Shown here: positions 17,924 to 30,699 of the stretch, one piece after another
Layout: the number at the start of each line of letters is the position of its first letter
Numbering within the stretch: the first letter of the stretch is position 1
Source: Lachnospiraceae bacterium
GTDB lineage: Bacteria; Bacillota_A; Clostridia; Lachnospirales; Lachnospiraceae
Reading direction: 5' to 3'
Assembly: GCA_017430765.1 (NCBI GenBank)
Contig: JAFRMI010000031.1
Location: 27,537-91,536, forward strand
DNA: 64,000 nt
Translations under genes and position numbers: made by a program
Notes under the pieces: generated by a model
The model's database searches: none
The model's input: only the letters and a program-made list of their open reading frames with translations
What the model was told of the DNA's origin: nothing

Positions 17924-17952
17924 TTGACGGGACAAAGAACCTGTGCTATAGT
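17924..17952 (+). promoter_or_regulatory. Promoter for rpmG-secE-nusG operon
   Basis: TTGACG (17924-17929), 17-bp spacer and TATAGT (17947-17952) with an extended TGC. The -10 lies inside the loop of the upstream terminator. Confidence 0.75.
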
Positions 17953-17985
17953 AGATAAGCTACGAGTAACAGGTTCTTTTTTTTT
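17934..17985 (+). terminator. Terminator of lipoprotein gene, overlapping a promoter
   Basis: AAAGAACCTGT (17934-17944) pairs perfectly over 11 bp with ACAGGTTCTTT (17969-17979), followed by a run of nine T (17977-17985). The 24-base loop contains the -10 element of the next promoter. Confidence 0.8.
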
Positions 17986-18052
17986 GCTCATTTTGCGAGA
18001 TGAGAAGGAAAAAGGACGGGCAATTGCTAACGGATCATTGGAGGTGAAAACC

Positions 18053-18202
18053 GTGCGTACAAGGATAACATTAGCGTGTACAGAATGTAAACAGCGGAAT
18101 TACAACACCATGAAGGATAAGAAAGAGCATCCTGAGAGGCTGGAGACCAAAAAGTACTGTAAGTTCTGCCGCAAGCACACGCTGCACAAAGAAACGAAGT
18201 AA
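18053..18202 (+). CDS. rpmG: 50S ribosomal protein L33
   Basis: A 49-residue L33 with two Cys pairs (CTEC and CKFC), the zinc-binding C+ form. GTG 18053 is chosen because GGAGGTG lies upstream and it gives the standard MRTRITLAC beginning; the open frame extends further upstream without meaning. First gene of the rpmG-secE-nusG cluster. Confidence 0.95.
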   Translation: MRTRITLACTECKQRNYNTMKDKKEHPERLETKKYCKFCRKHTLHKETK

Positions 18203-18224
18203 CCCGGGTCAATCGAGGTGAACG

Positions 18225-18422
18225 ATGGCAGACAGAAATGAGAAAAAAGAGAGCTTCTGGCAGGGTGTGAAGCGTGAGTGGAACAAGATCATCTGGGTTC
18301 CGAAGGAGGATCTTGTCAAGGAGACCGGACTTGTAGTCGTGATCTCTCTCATCATGGGTATCATCATCACTGCTGTGGACAGCGGGGCGCTCCGGATCAT
18401 CGACTGGATCCTTGCCCTGTGA
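18225..18422 (+). CDS. secE: Preprotein translocase subunit SecE
   Basis: The 65-residue single-span SecE of Gram-positives: a charged amphipathic N-terminus (WQGVKREWNKIIWVPKEDL) followed by one membrane helix (about 34-56). It forms the SecYEG channel with SecY and SecG. It lies 22 bp after rpmG and 26 bp before nusG, the conserved order. Confidence 0.95.
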   Translation: MADRNEKKESFWQGVKREWNKIIWVPKEDLVKETGLVVVISLIMGIIITAVDSGALRIIDWILAL

Positions 18423-18448
18423 TAAAAAGCTCAATATAAGAGGTAAAG

Positions 18449-18991
18449 ATGGCAGAAGCAAACTGGTATGTAATTCATACATATTCCGGCTATGAGAATA
18501 AGGTGAAGGCCAATATTGAAAAGACGGTCGGCAACCGCCATCTCGAGGATGAGATCCTGGACGTGCGCGTCCCCATGGAGGACGTACAGGAGACGAAGAA
18601 CGGCGTCACGAGAATGGTGCAGCGGAAGATGTTCCCCGGCTATGTTCTCGTCAATATGGTGATGAATGATGAAACCTGGTATGTTGTCCGCAATACGCGG
18701 GGCGTGACAGGATTTGTGGGACCGGGAAGCAAGCCCGTTCCGCTCACACCGGAGGAGATGTGGCCGCTCGGGATCGGCAGTAAGGCGGCTGCGTCGCAGA
18801 CGCAGAGACCGAAGATCGTTGTCGATTACGAACCCGGCGATATGGTTGTCGTGATCGCCGGAGCATGGGAAGGCACGGAAGGTGCCGTTCAGGCGGTGAA
18901 TGCGCAGAAGCAGACCGTGACGATCTCCGTGGAGCTCTTCGGGAGAGCCACGCCGGTCGAGATCGGTTTCGCCGAGGTCAAGAAAAGATAA
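18449..18991 (+). CDS. nusG: Transcription termination/antitermination protein NusG
   Basis: A 180-residue NusG: NGN domain (1-110; WYVIHTYSGYENKVK, FPGYVLV, VRNTRGVTGFVG) and a C-terminal KOW domain (about 125-180; YEPGDMVVV then a GAWEGTEG turn). It binds RNA polymerase and couples transcription to translation or Rho. AGAGGTAAAG precedes ATG 18449. Confidence 0.97.
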   Translation: MAEANWYVIHTYSGYENKVKANIEKTVGNRHLEDEILDVRVPMEDVQETKNGVTRMVQRKMFPGYVLVNMVMNDETWYVVRNTRGVTGFVGPGSKPVPLTPEEMWPLGIGSKAAASQTQRPKIVVDYEPGDMVVVIAGAWEGTEGAVQAVNAQKQTVTISVELFGRATPVEIGFAEVKKR

Positions 18992-19075
18992 GCCCCGCCG
19001 GGAGATCCCGGGAAGAAAGGGTGCATCATAAGGTGGAAGAGTTTTATACTCGCCATACCACGAAAGGAGAATATC

Positions 19076-19501
19076 ATGGCAAAGAAAGTCACAGGCTACA
19101 TTAAGTTACAGATTCCGGCCGGCAAGGCAACGCCTGCTCCGCCGGTAGGTCCGGCTCTCGGTCAGCACGGCGTCAACATCGTGCAGTTCACGAAGGCGTT
19201 CAATGCCAAGACGGCGTCCATGGGTGATACGATTGTACCTGTCGTGATCACGGTTTATGCGGACAGAAGCTTTACATTTATCACGAAGACTCCGCCGGCA
19301 GCAGTGCTGATCAAGAAAGCGATCAACATCCCGAAGGGATCCGGCGTGCCGAACAGAACCAAAGTCGGTAAGATTACGAAGGCACAGGTGAAAGAGATTG
19401 CGGAGACCAAGATGCCCGATCTCAACGCAGCGTCGATCGAAGCTGCCATGAGTATCATCGAGGGTACCTGCCGCAGCATGGGCGTTGAGGTTGTTGACTG
19501 A
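19076..19501 (+). CDS. rplK: 50S ribosomal protein L11
   Basis: A 141-residue L11, the usual length. The N-terminal half has the conserved proline-rich [21 protein letters not shown], and the C-terminal half is the rRNA-binding domain (about 70-141). It forms the GTPase-associated centre with 23S rRNA. AAAGGAG precedes the ATG. Transcribed with rplA. Confidence 0.97.
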   Translation: MAKKVTGYIKLQIPAGKATPAPPVGPALGQHGVNIVQFTKAFNAKTASMGDTIVPVVITVYADRSFTFITKTPPAAVLIKKAINIPKGSGVPNRTKVGKITKAQVKEIAETKMPDLNAASIEAAMSIIEGTCRSMGVEVVD

Positions 19502-19554
19502 TCATAAGTGGAAGGGAACAGATTTCCCGCCAGTACCACATGGAGGTTATAAGA

Positions 19555-20247
19555 ATGAAACACGGTAAGAAATATGTAGAGGCAGCGAAGGCAGTCGACC
19601 GCATGGCTCAGTACGACCCAGCGGAAGCCATCGCACTTGTCAAGAAGACAGCTGTAGCGAAATTCGACGAGACAGTGGAAGTTCATGTCCGCACAGGCTG
19701 CGACGGCCGTCATGCTGACCAGCAGGTCCGCGGAGCGGTGGTTCTTCCGAACGGAACCGGCAAAAAGGTCCGCGTTCTTGTGTTCGCCAAAGGCGCGAAG
19801 GCCGATGAAGCCGCAGCGGCAGGCGCTGACTATGTCGGCGATATGGATCTCGTCCCGAGAATCCAGAACGAAGGGTGGCTTGACTTTGATGTCGTCGTCG
19901 CCACACCGGATATGATGGGCGTTGTCGGACGTCTCGGCCGTATCCTCGGACCGAAAGGCCTTATGCCGAACCCGAAGGCCGGCACGGTGACCATGGATGT
20001 CACGAATGCGGTCAAGGAGATTAAAGCCGGTAAGATTGAGTATCGTCTGGACAAGAGCAATATCATCCATGTCCCGATCGGCAAGGTGTCCTTCACAGAG
20101 GAGCAGCTCCAGGAGAATTTCTCCGCTCTTATGGAAGCGCTTGTCAAGGCCCGCCCGAGCGCAGTCAAAGGCGCGTATCTCAGAAGCGTCACTGTCGCTT
20201 CCACGATGGGCCCCGGCATCAAAGTGAACCCGCTGAAGGTTCAGTAA
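19555..20247 (+). CDS. rplA: 50S ribosomal protein L1
   Basis: A 230-residue L1, the L1-stalk protein that also acts as translational repressor of the L11 operon in many bacteria. Signature [21 protein letters not shown] near residues 124-144 is intact. ATG 19555 is chosen over the earlier ATG at 19540 because GGAGGT lies just before it and MKHGKKY is the family start. Confidence 0.97.
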   Translation: MKHGKKYVEAAKAVDRMAQYDPAEAIALVKKTAVAKFDETVEVHVRTGCDGRHADQQVRGAVVLPNGTGKKVRVLVFAKGAKADEAAAAGADYVGDMDLVPRIQNEGWLDFDVVVATPDMMGVVGRLGRILGPKGLMPNPKAGTVTMDVTNAVKEIKAGKIEYRLDKSNIIHVPIGKVSFTEEQLQENFSALMEALVKARPSAVKGAYLRSVTVASTMGPGIKVNPLKVQ

Positions 20248-20264
20248 AAGTTAGAAAAAGAAGC

Positions 20265-20500
20265 TTGACATCTCCGCACCGGAGATGATAAGGTATATAA
20301 GCTCCGAAGCGGTTTCTGCGGAAGGAGTTCATCAAGCCGAAGACAGCAGGTGTCCCGGGTATCTTTTAGATACAGGACGTAAGCGCTGCGCCTGCCGAGG
20401 ATTTGATTTTTCAAGAAACGCGGGAGATCTGCGGATTTCCCTGCGATCGAGGAGAGATCATAGGACCTGTGTCTTCACGGCACAGGTCCTTTTCGGCTGA
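20265..20500 (+). promoter_or_regulatory. L10 leader (rplJL attenuator region)
   Basis: The 313-bp gap between rplA and rplJ holds a structured leader of the kind known as the ribosomal L10 leader, where L10(L12)4 binds its own mRNA. A TTGACA (20265-20270) with a poor -10 may start it. The 3' end is an intrinsic terminator: AGGACCTGTG pairs with CACAGGTCCT (20462-20490), followed by TTTT. Readthrough would set rplJL expression. Leader identity is inferred from position and the terminator; the secondary structure was not computed. Confidence 0.65.
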
Positions 20501-20560
20501 TCTCCGGGTTCACGGAATCCGGAGAAGGTTTGAGAATCTGATAAAGGAGGAAAAGAGTTC

Positions 20561-21082
20561 ATGGCAAAAGTAGAACTGAAACAGCCTATTGTACAGGAGA
20601 TCGCCGGTACAGTGGATGGTGCTCAGTCTGCGGTGCTGGTCAAGTATCTCGGCCTTACCGTCGAGCAGGACACGGCACTCCGCAAGGAACTCCGCGAAGC
20701 GGGCGTGATTTACAAGGTATACAAGAATACCCTGATGAAGCGCGCGTTTGAGGGGACACCTTTCGAGGAACTGAACAAGCATCTTGACGGCCCGAATGCA
20801 CTCGCTGTTTCCAAGGATGATCCGATTGCCCCGGAAAAGATCCTCGCGAAATATGTGAAGCAGTACAAGTGCTTCAATTTCGTGGCAGGTGTGATTGAGG
20901 GCAGCTACGCCGACGAGGCCAAATTGGTTGAGATGGCCAACATCCCGTCCAGAGAGGTCCTTCTCGGAAGACTCTTCGGAAGCATGCAGTCTCCGATCGC
21001 CAACTTCGCGCGTGTGATCAAGCAGATCGCGGAGAAGGACGGAGAAGCTCCGGCGGAAGAAGCGGCACCCGCAGCAGAATGA
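20561..21082 (+). CDS. rplJ: 50S ribosomal protein L10
   Basis: A 173-residue L10, base of the L7/L12 stalk. N-terminal rRNA-binding domain (with YKVYKNTLMKRAF) and a C-terminal helix that binds L12 dimers. AAAGGAGG precedes ATG 20561. Cotranscribed with rplL, 63 bp downstream, under the leader above. Confidence 0.97.
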   Translation: MAKVELKQPIVQEIAGTVDGAQSAVLVKYLGLTVEQDTALRKELREAGVIYKVYKNTLMKRAFEGTPFEELNKHLDGPNALAVSKDDPIAPEKILAKYVKQYKCFNFVAGVIEGSYADEAKLVEMANIPSREVLLGRLFGSMQSPIANFARVIKQIAEKDGEAPAEEAAPAAE

Positions 21083-21145
21083 TACCGGCTGCATTTTGAA
21101 CAATATCAGGAAAGAAAAATACTAGTCCTTAAGGAGGAATCTATC

Positions 21146-21523
21146 ATGGCTAAATTAACCACAGAAGAATTTATCGCTGCGATCAAAGAGCTGACAGTGA
21201 CAGAACTGAATGACCTTGTCAAGGCCTGCGAAGAGGAATTCGGTGTTTCCGCAGCAGCGGGCGTCGTCGTTGCCGGACCGGCCGGTGATGCGGGCGAAGC
21301 AGAAGAAGAGAAGACCGAGTGGGATGTCGAGCTCACAGAGATCGGCGCGTCCAAGGTTAAGGTTATCAAGGTTGTCCGCGAAGCGACAGGCCTGGGCCTC
21401 AAGGAAGCCAAGGAAGTCGTCGACTCCGCTCCGAAGGTTGTCAAGGAAGCGCTTGACAAGGAAGCTGCTGAGGAACTCAAGAAGAAGCTTGAGGAAGCCG
21501 GCGCGAAGGTCACCCTTAAATAA
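21146..21523 (+). CDS. rplL: 50S ribosomal protein L7/L12
   Basis: A 125-residue L7/L12: N-terminal dimerisation domain, Ala/Gly-rich hinge (about 36-52) and the C-terminal factor-binding domain with [19 protein letters not shown]. Recruits EF-G and EF-Tu. AAGGAGG precedes the ATG. A strong terminator follows. Confidence 0.97.
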   Translation: MAKLTTEEFIAAIKELTVTELNDLVKACEEEFGVSAAAGVVVAGPAGDAGEAEEEKTEWDVELTEIGASKVKVIKVVREATGLGLKEAKEVVDSAPKVVKEALDKEAAEELKKKLEEAGAKVTLK

Positions 21524-21558
21524 TCAGGCTCTGTTATTTTCAGATATCGGAGTATTAT

Positions 21559-21590
21559 ATTCCCGCGGGGAGCATCCCGCGGGAATTTTT
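21559..21590 (+). terminator. Terminator after rplL
   Basis: ATTCCCGCGGG (21559-21569) pairs over 11 bp with CCCGCGGGAAT (21576-21586), then TTTT. It separates the rplJL transcript from rpoBC. Confidence 0.85.
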
Positions 21591-21675
21591 GAACTGTATC
21601 CCCGGGCGTCATCGGAGATGAGTTTTTGAAACATTTTCTGAATAATGGTATAAGAGCTTTTTACTGTCAGAAAAT

Positions 21676-21720
21676 GTGTCAAGAGAACCGTCCCCGCTGA
21701 CACCAAAAGAGCCGCCCCCT
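21676..21720. repeat. REP/RAYT-like intergenic repeat
   Basis: GTGTCA-AGAGAACCGTCCCCGC-TGACAC (21676-21703) has 6-bp inverted ends, followed by a degenerate second unit AAAGAGCCGCCCCCTGA. I recall CAAGAGAACCGTCCCC-type sequences from repeats associated with REP-type transposases in Clostridia; no transposase is present here. Confidence 0.45.
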
Positions 21721-21752
21721 GAAGCGCATTCACTAAATCATTGAAAAAGTTT

Positions 21753-21781
21753 TTGACATCTTGAAAGAGGTGTGGTACAGT
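21753..21781 (+). promoter_or_regulatory. Promoter for rpoBC
   Basis: Perfect TTGACA (21753-21758), 17-bp spacer, TACAGT (21776-21781) with an extended TGG. It leaves a leader of about 185 bases before rpoB, rich in T runs, in which I see no recognised regulatory RNA. Confidence 0.75.
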
Positions 21782-21973
21782 TGAGAATGCGCTATCATGG
21801 AGTACTCTCGTTTGCTATGCTCTTTTTCAAGGTTTTTTTGTGTTTTCAAGAGGGAAACACGGAGTGAAAACGATTGAGATCGAAACGGCGGACGGGTGTG
21901 ATGAAATGGGCGCACAGAAGCAGCGTACGGTAATCAGAATTCATTTTTAAGAAATAACGGGGTGAAACGTCGA

Positions 21974-24900
21974 ATGGAGAAAAACAGAATTCGTCCTGTA
22001 AAGTCCGGGCGGTCGATGCGCATGACGTACCAGAGACAGAAGGAAGTCCTGGAGATCCCGAACCTGATCGAGGTTCAGAAGGATTCCTACAACTGGTTTG
22101 TCACCGATGGTCTCAGGGAGATATTCAACGATATATCCCCGATCGAGGACTACTCCGACAAACTGAGTCTCGAGTTCGTCGACTTCCGGCTTAGCAGAGA
22201 AGAAGTGAAATATCCGATCGAGGAGTGCAAGGAGCGGGATGCCAATTACGAGGCGCCTCTGAAGGTCACGGTCCGTCTTCACAATAAGGAGAACTGGGAG
22301 ATCAAAGAGCATGAGGAGTTCATGGGCAACCTCCCGCTGATGACGGAAACCGGCACATTTATCATCAACGGTGCGGAGCGTGTTATCGTCAGCCAGCTCG
22401 TTCGTTCTCCCGGTATCTACTATGCGATCGGCCACGACAAGATCGGAAAAAAACTCTATTCCTGCACCGTGATCCCGAACAGGGGCGCATGGCTCGAGTA
22501 TGAGACAGATTCCAACGACGTGTTCTATGTGCGTGTCGACCGCACAAGAAAGGTGCCGATTACGGTTCTCATCCGGGCTCTTGGGGTCGGGACGAATCAG
22601 GAGATTCTTGAGATGTTCGGTGAGGAGCCGAAGATCTACGGATCTCTTTCCAAAGATCCCGCTACGAATCACACGGAAGGACTTTTGGAACTTTATAAGA
22701 AGATCCGTCCGGGCGAGCCGCTCGCGATCGATTCCGCCGTCCAGCAGGTGCAGAATCTGTTTTTCGATGCGCGGCGCTATGATCTCGCGAAGGTCGGCCG
22801 CTACAAATACAACAAGAAACTGATGCTCAGGAACCGCATCAGCGGCTTCCAGCTCGCCGAAGACGTCATCGACGAGATGACAGGCGAGGTGATCGCGGAG
22901 GCGGGCACCAGAGTCAGCCAGGAACTGGCGGATCACATTCAGGACGCCGCCGTTCCGGCAGTTTCCATTCATGTCGAGGGAGTGGACCATCCTGTCCGCG
23001 TCCTCTCTTCGATGATGGTCAATATCGACAACTGGATCACGATGACGGAGGAGGAGAAGAAGGAGGCCGGTATCACGGAACTGGTCTATTATCCCGTGCT
23101 CCGGGAGATTCTTGACCAGGAGCTGTCCGATGAGGAGCTCGCGATCACGCTCAGGAGAAGAATCCATGATCTGATTCCCAAGCATGTGACGCGTGAGGAT
23201 ATTTTCGCTTCTATTAATTATAATATCCATCTCGAGTACGGCGTCGGAAACGACGACGACATCGACCACCTCGGCAACCGCCGCATCCGTGCGGTCGGGG
23301 AACTGCTGCAGAACCAGTTCCGAATCGGCCTCTCCAGACTTGAGAGAGTGGTCCGTGAGCGGATGCAGACACAGGATTCCGATACGGTAACGCCGCAGTC
23401 GCTGATCAATGTAAAGCCGGTGACCGCCGCGATCAAGGAATTCTTCGGTTCCTCGCAGCTGTCCCAGTTCATGGATCAGAACAATCCGCTCGGTGAGCTG
23501 ACGCACAAGAGACGTCTCTCCGCGCTGGGACCCGGCGGCCTGTCCCGCGACCGCGCAGGTTTCGAGGTCCGCGATATTCACTATACGCATTACGGCCGTA
23601 TGTGTCCGATTGAGACACCGGAAGGTCCGAACATCGGTCTGATCAACTCTCTGGCGTGCTATGCGAGAATCAATCAGTACGGATTTGTGGAGGCACCTTT
23701 CCGCCGGATCGATAAGTCGGATCCGGAGAACCCCGTTGTCACGGACGAGGTCCGCTATATGACAGCGGATGAGGAGGACCAGTATCATGTCGCGCAGGCG
23801 TCGGAACCGCTCGACGCGGAAGGCCATTTTATTCACAGGAATGTATCCGGCCGGTACCGCGAAGTGACACAGGCCTGGCCCCGCACGCTTTTTGATTATA
23901 TGGATGTCTCCCCGAAGATGGTGTTCTCCGTCGCGACATCCCTGATTCCGTTCCTTCAGAATGACGACGCCAACCGCGCGCTGATGGGATCCAACATGCA
24001 GCGTCAGGCGGTGCCGCTTCTGACAACAGAGGCTCCTGCTGTCGGAACCGGCATGGAGGAGAAAGCGGCTGTTGACTCCGGCGTCTGCATGCTGGCAAGA
24101 CGGAGCGGCAATGTCATTTCCGTTACATCGACGGATATTGCGGTCATGTCGGATGAAGGACAGGTGGACCGGTATCATCTGACAAAGTTTCTGCGCTCGA
24201 ATCAGAGCAACTGCTACAACCAGAAGCCGATCGTCTCGAAGGGCGATCATGTGGAGGCGGGACAGGTGATCGCTGACGGTCCCTCCACAAAGAACGGCGA
24301 ACTCGCGCTCGGCAAGAACCCGCTCATCGGATTTATGACCTGGGAAGGGTATAACTACGAGGACGCGGTACTTTTAAGCGAGCGGCTTGTGCGCGACGAC
24401 GTCTATACTTCTGTTCATATTGAGGAATATGAGGCGGAGTCCAGAGACACGAAGCTCGGCCCCGAAGAGATCACAAGAGATGTCCCGGGCGTCGGCGACG
24501 AAGCACTCAAAGATCTGGATGACCGCGGAATTATCCGCATCGGCGCGGAAGTTCGTGCCGGCGATATTCTGGTCGGCAAGGTTACGCCCAAAGGCGAAAC
24601 GGAACTGACGGCCGAGGAGAGACTGCTCCGCGCGATCTTCGGAGAAAAGGAAAGAGAAGTGCGCGATACCTCCCTGAAGGTCCCGCACGGTGAATACGGA
24701 ATTGTCGTGGACGCGAAAGTGTTCACGAGAGATAACGGCGACGATCTGCCCCCGGGCGTTCATCAGTCCGTGCGTATCTATATTGCCCAGAAGAGAAAGA
24801 TCTCCGTCGGCGATAAGATGGCCGGCCGTCACGGGAATAAGGGTGTTGTATCCCGCGTGCTCCCGATCGAGGACATGCCGTATCTTCCGAACGGACGTCC

Positions 24901-25858
24901 GCTCGATATCGTTCTGAATCCTCTCGGCGTTCCGTCCCGTATGAATATCGGGCAGGTTCTGGAGATCCACCTCTCGCTCGCGGCGATGGCGCTGGGATTC
25001 AATATCTCGACACCGGTCTTTGACGGCGCGAAAGAGATCGACATCCAGGATACGCTCGAGATGGCCAACGACTATGTCAATTCGTCATGGGAAGATTTCT
25101 CCGCCAAGTACAAGGATCAGCTGAATCCTGACGTCTATGCGTACCTGGGAGAGCACCTGGACCACAGGGAGCTTTGGAAGGGCGTCCCGATCTCCAGGGA
25201 CGGCAAGGTTCTTCTGCGCGACGGCAGAACGGGAGAATACTTCGATGCACCGACAACCATCGGCCACATGCACTATCTGAAGCTGCATCACCTGGTCGAT
25301 GATAAGATCCACGCCCGCTCGACGGGACCGTACTCACTCGTTACGCAGCAGCCTCTCGGCGGCAAAGCCCAGTTCGGCGGCCAGCGTTTCGGTGAGATGG
25401 AAGTGTGGGCACTTGAGGCCTACGGCGCTTCTTATACGCTTCAGGAGATCCTGACGATGAAATCGGATGATGTCGTCGGACGTGTGAAGACGTATGAGGC
25501 GATTATTAAAGGGGATAATATCCCGAGTCCGGGTATTCCCGAGTCATTCAAGGTTCTTCTTAAGGAGCTGCAGTCACTCGGTCTGGACATACGTGTACTT
25601 GATGAAAACCGCGAGGAAGTTCAGCTTAAGGAGTCAATCGACTACGGCGACACAGACTTCCGCTCCATTCTGGAGAGCGACAGCAGACGTTCCCGCTCCG
25701 ATGAGGATTTCGCGTCCGCCGGCTTCATTCGGCAGAGATTCGACGAGGATTCCCGGCAGCTCGTGGACGATGAACCGGATCTTTCAGATGTCTATACCGA
25801 TTCAGATGATGAATTCCTCGGTGTAGATTTTGACGGAGACGGAGAGGCGGATCTGTAA
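21974..25858 (+). CDS. rpoB: DNA-directed RNA polymerase subunit beta
   Basis: A full-length 1294-residue beta subunit. The rifampicin-pocket segment [20 protein letters not shown] followed by [17 protein letters not shown] (about residues 495-535) looks wild type. [17 protein letters not shown] and the C-terminal [23 protein letters not shown] region are intact. GTG 21962 is an alternative start four codons earlier, but MEKNRIRPV at ATG 21974 is the family beginning and GGGGTGAA is suitably placed before it. Cotranscribed with rpoC. Confidence 0.97.
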   Translation: MEKNRIRPVKSGRSMRMTYQRQKEVLEIPNLIEVQKDSYNWFVTDGLREIFNDISPIEDYSDKLSLEFVDFRLSREEVKYPIEECKERDANYEAPLKVTVRLHNKENWEIKEHEEFMGNLPLMTETGTFIINGAERVIVSQLVRSPGIYYAIGHDKIGKKLYSCTVIPNRGAWLEYETDSNDVFYVRVDRTRKVPITVLIRALGVGTNQEILEMFGEEPKIYGSLSKDPATNHTEGLLELYKKIRPGEPLAIDSAVQQVQNLFFDARRYDLAKVGRYKYNKKLMLRNRISGFQLAEDVIDEMTGEVIAEAGTRVSQELADHIQDAAVPAVSIHVEGVDHPVRVLSSMMVNIDNWITMTEEEKKEAGITELVYYPVLREILDQELSDEELAITLRRRIHDLIPKHVTREDIFASINYNIHLEYGVGNDDDIDHLGNRRIRAVGELLQNQFRIGLSRLERVVRERMQTQDSDTVTPQSLINVKPVTAAIKEFFGSSQLSQFMDQNNPLGELTHKRRLSALGPGGLSRDRAGFEVRDIHYTHYGRMCPIETPEGPNIGLINSLACYARINQYGFVEAPFRRIDKSDPENPVVTDEVRYMTADEEDQYHVAQASEPLDAEGHFIHRNVSGRYREVTQAWPRTLFDYMDVSPKMVFSVATSLIPFLQNDDANRALMGSNMQRQAVPLLTTEAPAVGTGMEEKAAVDSGVCMLARRSGNVISVTSTDIAVMSDEGQVDRYHLTKFLRSNQSNCYNQKPIVSKGDHVEAGQVIADGPSTKNGELALGKNPLIGFMTWEGYNYEDAVLLSERLVRDDVYTSVHIEEYEAESRDTKLGPEEITRDVPGVGDEALKDLDDRGIIRIGAEVRAGDILVGKVTPKGETELTAEERLLRAIFGEKEREVRDTSLKVPHGEYGIVVDAKVFTRDNGDDLPPGVHQSVRIYIAQKRKISVGDKMAGRHGNKGVVSRVLPIEDMPYLPNGRPLDIVLNPLGVPSRMNIGQVLEIHLSLAAMALGFNISTPVFDGAKEIDIQDTLEMANDYVNSSWEDFSAKYKDQLNPDVYAYLGEHLDHRELWKGVPISRDGKVLLRDGRTGEYFDAPTTIGHMHYLKLHHLVDDKIHARSTGPYSLVTQQPLGGKAQFGGQRFGEMEVWALEAYGASYTLQEILTMKSDDVVGRVKTYEAIIKGDNIPSPGIPESFKVLLKELQSLGLDIRVLDENREEVQLKESIDYGDTDFRSILESDSRRSRSDEDFASAGFIRQRFDEDSRQLVDDEPDLSDVYTDSDDEFLGVDFDGDGEADL

Positions 25859-25915
25859 GAGAGTACACGCCCGAAACAGGGCATCCTGAAAGTTACATTC
25901 GCTTAAGGAGGAACC

Positions 25916-29686
<3,771 letters not shown>

Positions 29687-29774
29687 AAGCTGCTGCCTGT
29701 TTGCAGGCGTACTCCCGGAAGACTCTGCGGATGCCCCGGAGACGTAAACGGAACACGCTGCAACGGTTTCGGAT

Positions 29775-29802
29775 GAAAGAATTTAATAGAAAGAATTTAA
29801 TA
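29775..29802. repeat. Tandem 14-bp duplication
   Basis: GAAAGAATTTAATA occurs twice in direct succession (29775-29788, 29789-29802) between rpoC and its terminator. Confidence 0.7.
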
Positions 29803-29820
29803 GAATAAAGACTTCATAAA

Positions 29821-29879
29821 AAGCCTCGGGAATTACGGCGTGCACATGCTGGCAGCTGTTCAGTTCCCGGGGCTTTTTT
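29821..29879 (+). terminator. Terminator of the rpoBC operon
   Basis: AAGCCTCGGGAA (29821-29832) pairs with TTCCCGGGGCTT (29864-29875, one G-U) around a 31-base loop, then a T run to 29879. The following 280 bp to 30160 are AT-rich with no gene; TTGCAA (29999-30004) and TTTAAT (30023-30028) may be a weak promoter. Confidence 0.8.
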
Positions 29880-30159
29880 GCTGAACACGGAATTATCCGG
29901 ATCTTCCTGTTTCATAGAAAATGCTTCCGGCAGGAACGAATCCTTCCTTCACCGGAATAGAATCATAAGTACAGCGTGAAGCTTTGAGCGCAGAATGTTT
30001 GCAAATCGAAGGATTTTAATATTTTAATCGTAAGATATTTATATAAATAGTAATTGAATTCGCAAACATGCCATGAGATAATAATTGCAGAAAACAGACA
30101 GGTGCAGGGAATGGGGAAACGGATGCCATCCCCGATTAAAAAGAGTGAGGGGGAGATAT

Positions 30160-30384
30160 ATGCCGGTAACAGAAGGAATGCTGTACTCGGGAATTGTGAT
30201 CGGTGCCGCGGTGCCCGTGTGTGTGGCCGCGGTCGCGGGCAGCGGTTATACAAAAGAATTACTGCGGAGGAGACGCAGCGTCCGGCTCCGCAGGGGAGCC
30301 GACGCAGGAAAGAATGCTGCCCGCACCGCAAAGAATGCTGAAGACTGCATTTCTCATGCCGTCCGGAATGAAAAAAGTCAATGA
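30160..30384 (+). CDS. Small single-span membrane protein (hypothetical)
   Basis: A 74-residue frame with one hydrophobic segment (about 7-27: MLYSGIVIGAAVPVCVAAVAG) followed by a basic, Arg-rich tail (LLRRRRSVRLRRGAD). The start ATG 30160 is preceded by GAGGGGGAG, which is why it is preferred over the longer readings beginning at 30054 or 30085. Its layout resembles the short membrane proteins often found near type VII secretion genes in Lachnospiraceae, and a similar small protein occurs at 44847. No family was recognised. Coding status is moderately supported. Confidence 0.45.
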   Translation: MPVTEGMLYSGIVIGAAVPVCVAAVAGSGYTKELLRRRRSVRLRRGADAGKNAARTAKNAEDCISHAVRNEKSQ

Positions 30385-30467
30385 CAGTCCGGAATACGGA
30401 GAGGATGAAAGAGACATTGTTATTAAAAACAAAAGTGGTTGTGTATTTATTTTAAACAATCATACTG

Positions 30468-30518
30468 TTGATTCTGTAACAAAATTGGCGTAAAATTGCA
30501 ATGAATACATTGCAATTT
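30468..30518 (+). promoter_or_regulatory. Promoter overlapped by a 26-bp palindrome
   Basis: TTGATT (30468-30473), 17-bp spacer, TAAAAT (30491-30496). The perfect inverted repeat AAATTGCAATG-AATA-CATTGCAATTT (30493-30518) overlaps the -10 and the start site, so it probably binds a dimeric regulator. The leader to the gene at 30700 is about 200 bases, with no recognised riboswitch. Confidence 0.6.
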
Positions 30519-30699
30519 GATGAACTGCGGCGGTTTTTCAGAAGGCATGCATGAAAAGGTGCATAAAGGAAACGGGTCATCCGTCATAAAAACCTGCTTT
30601 CCGTCAGCCTTCCTGGATTTTGTCCTTCGGTTTCCTGATAATAGGGATGTATTCAAAAATCCTTGTGGAGAGCATAAGAACAGAAGTAGGAGGGAAGAC

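Noticed and set aside
21947..24250. 767-residue minus-strand open frame across rpoB
   Set aside because: Antisense shadow of rpoB.
30054..30341. 95-residue frame overlapping the small membrane protein
   Set aside because: Different frame without ribosome site or membrane segment; the 30160 frame is better supported.
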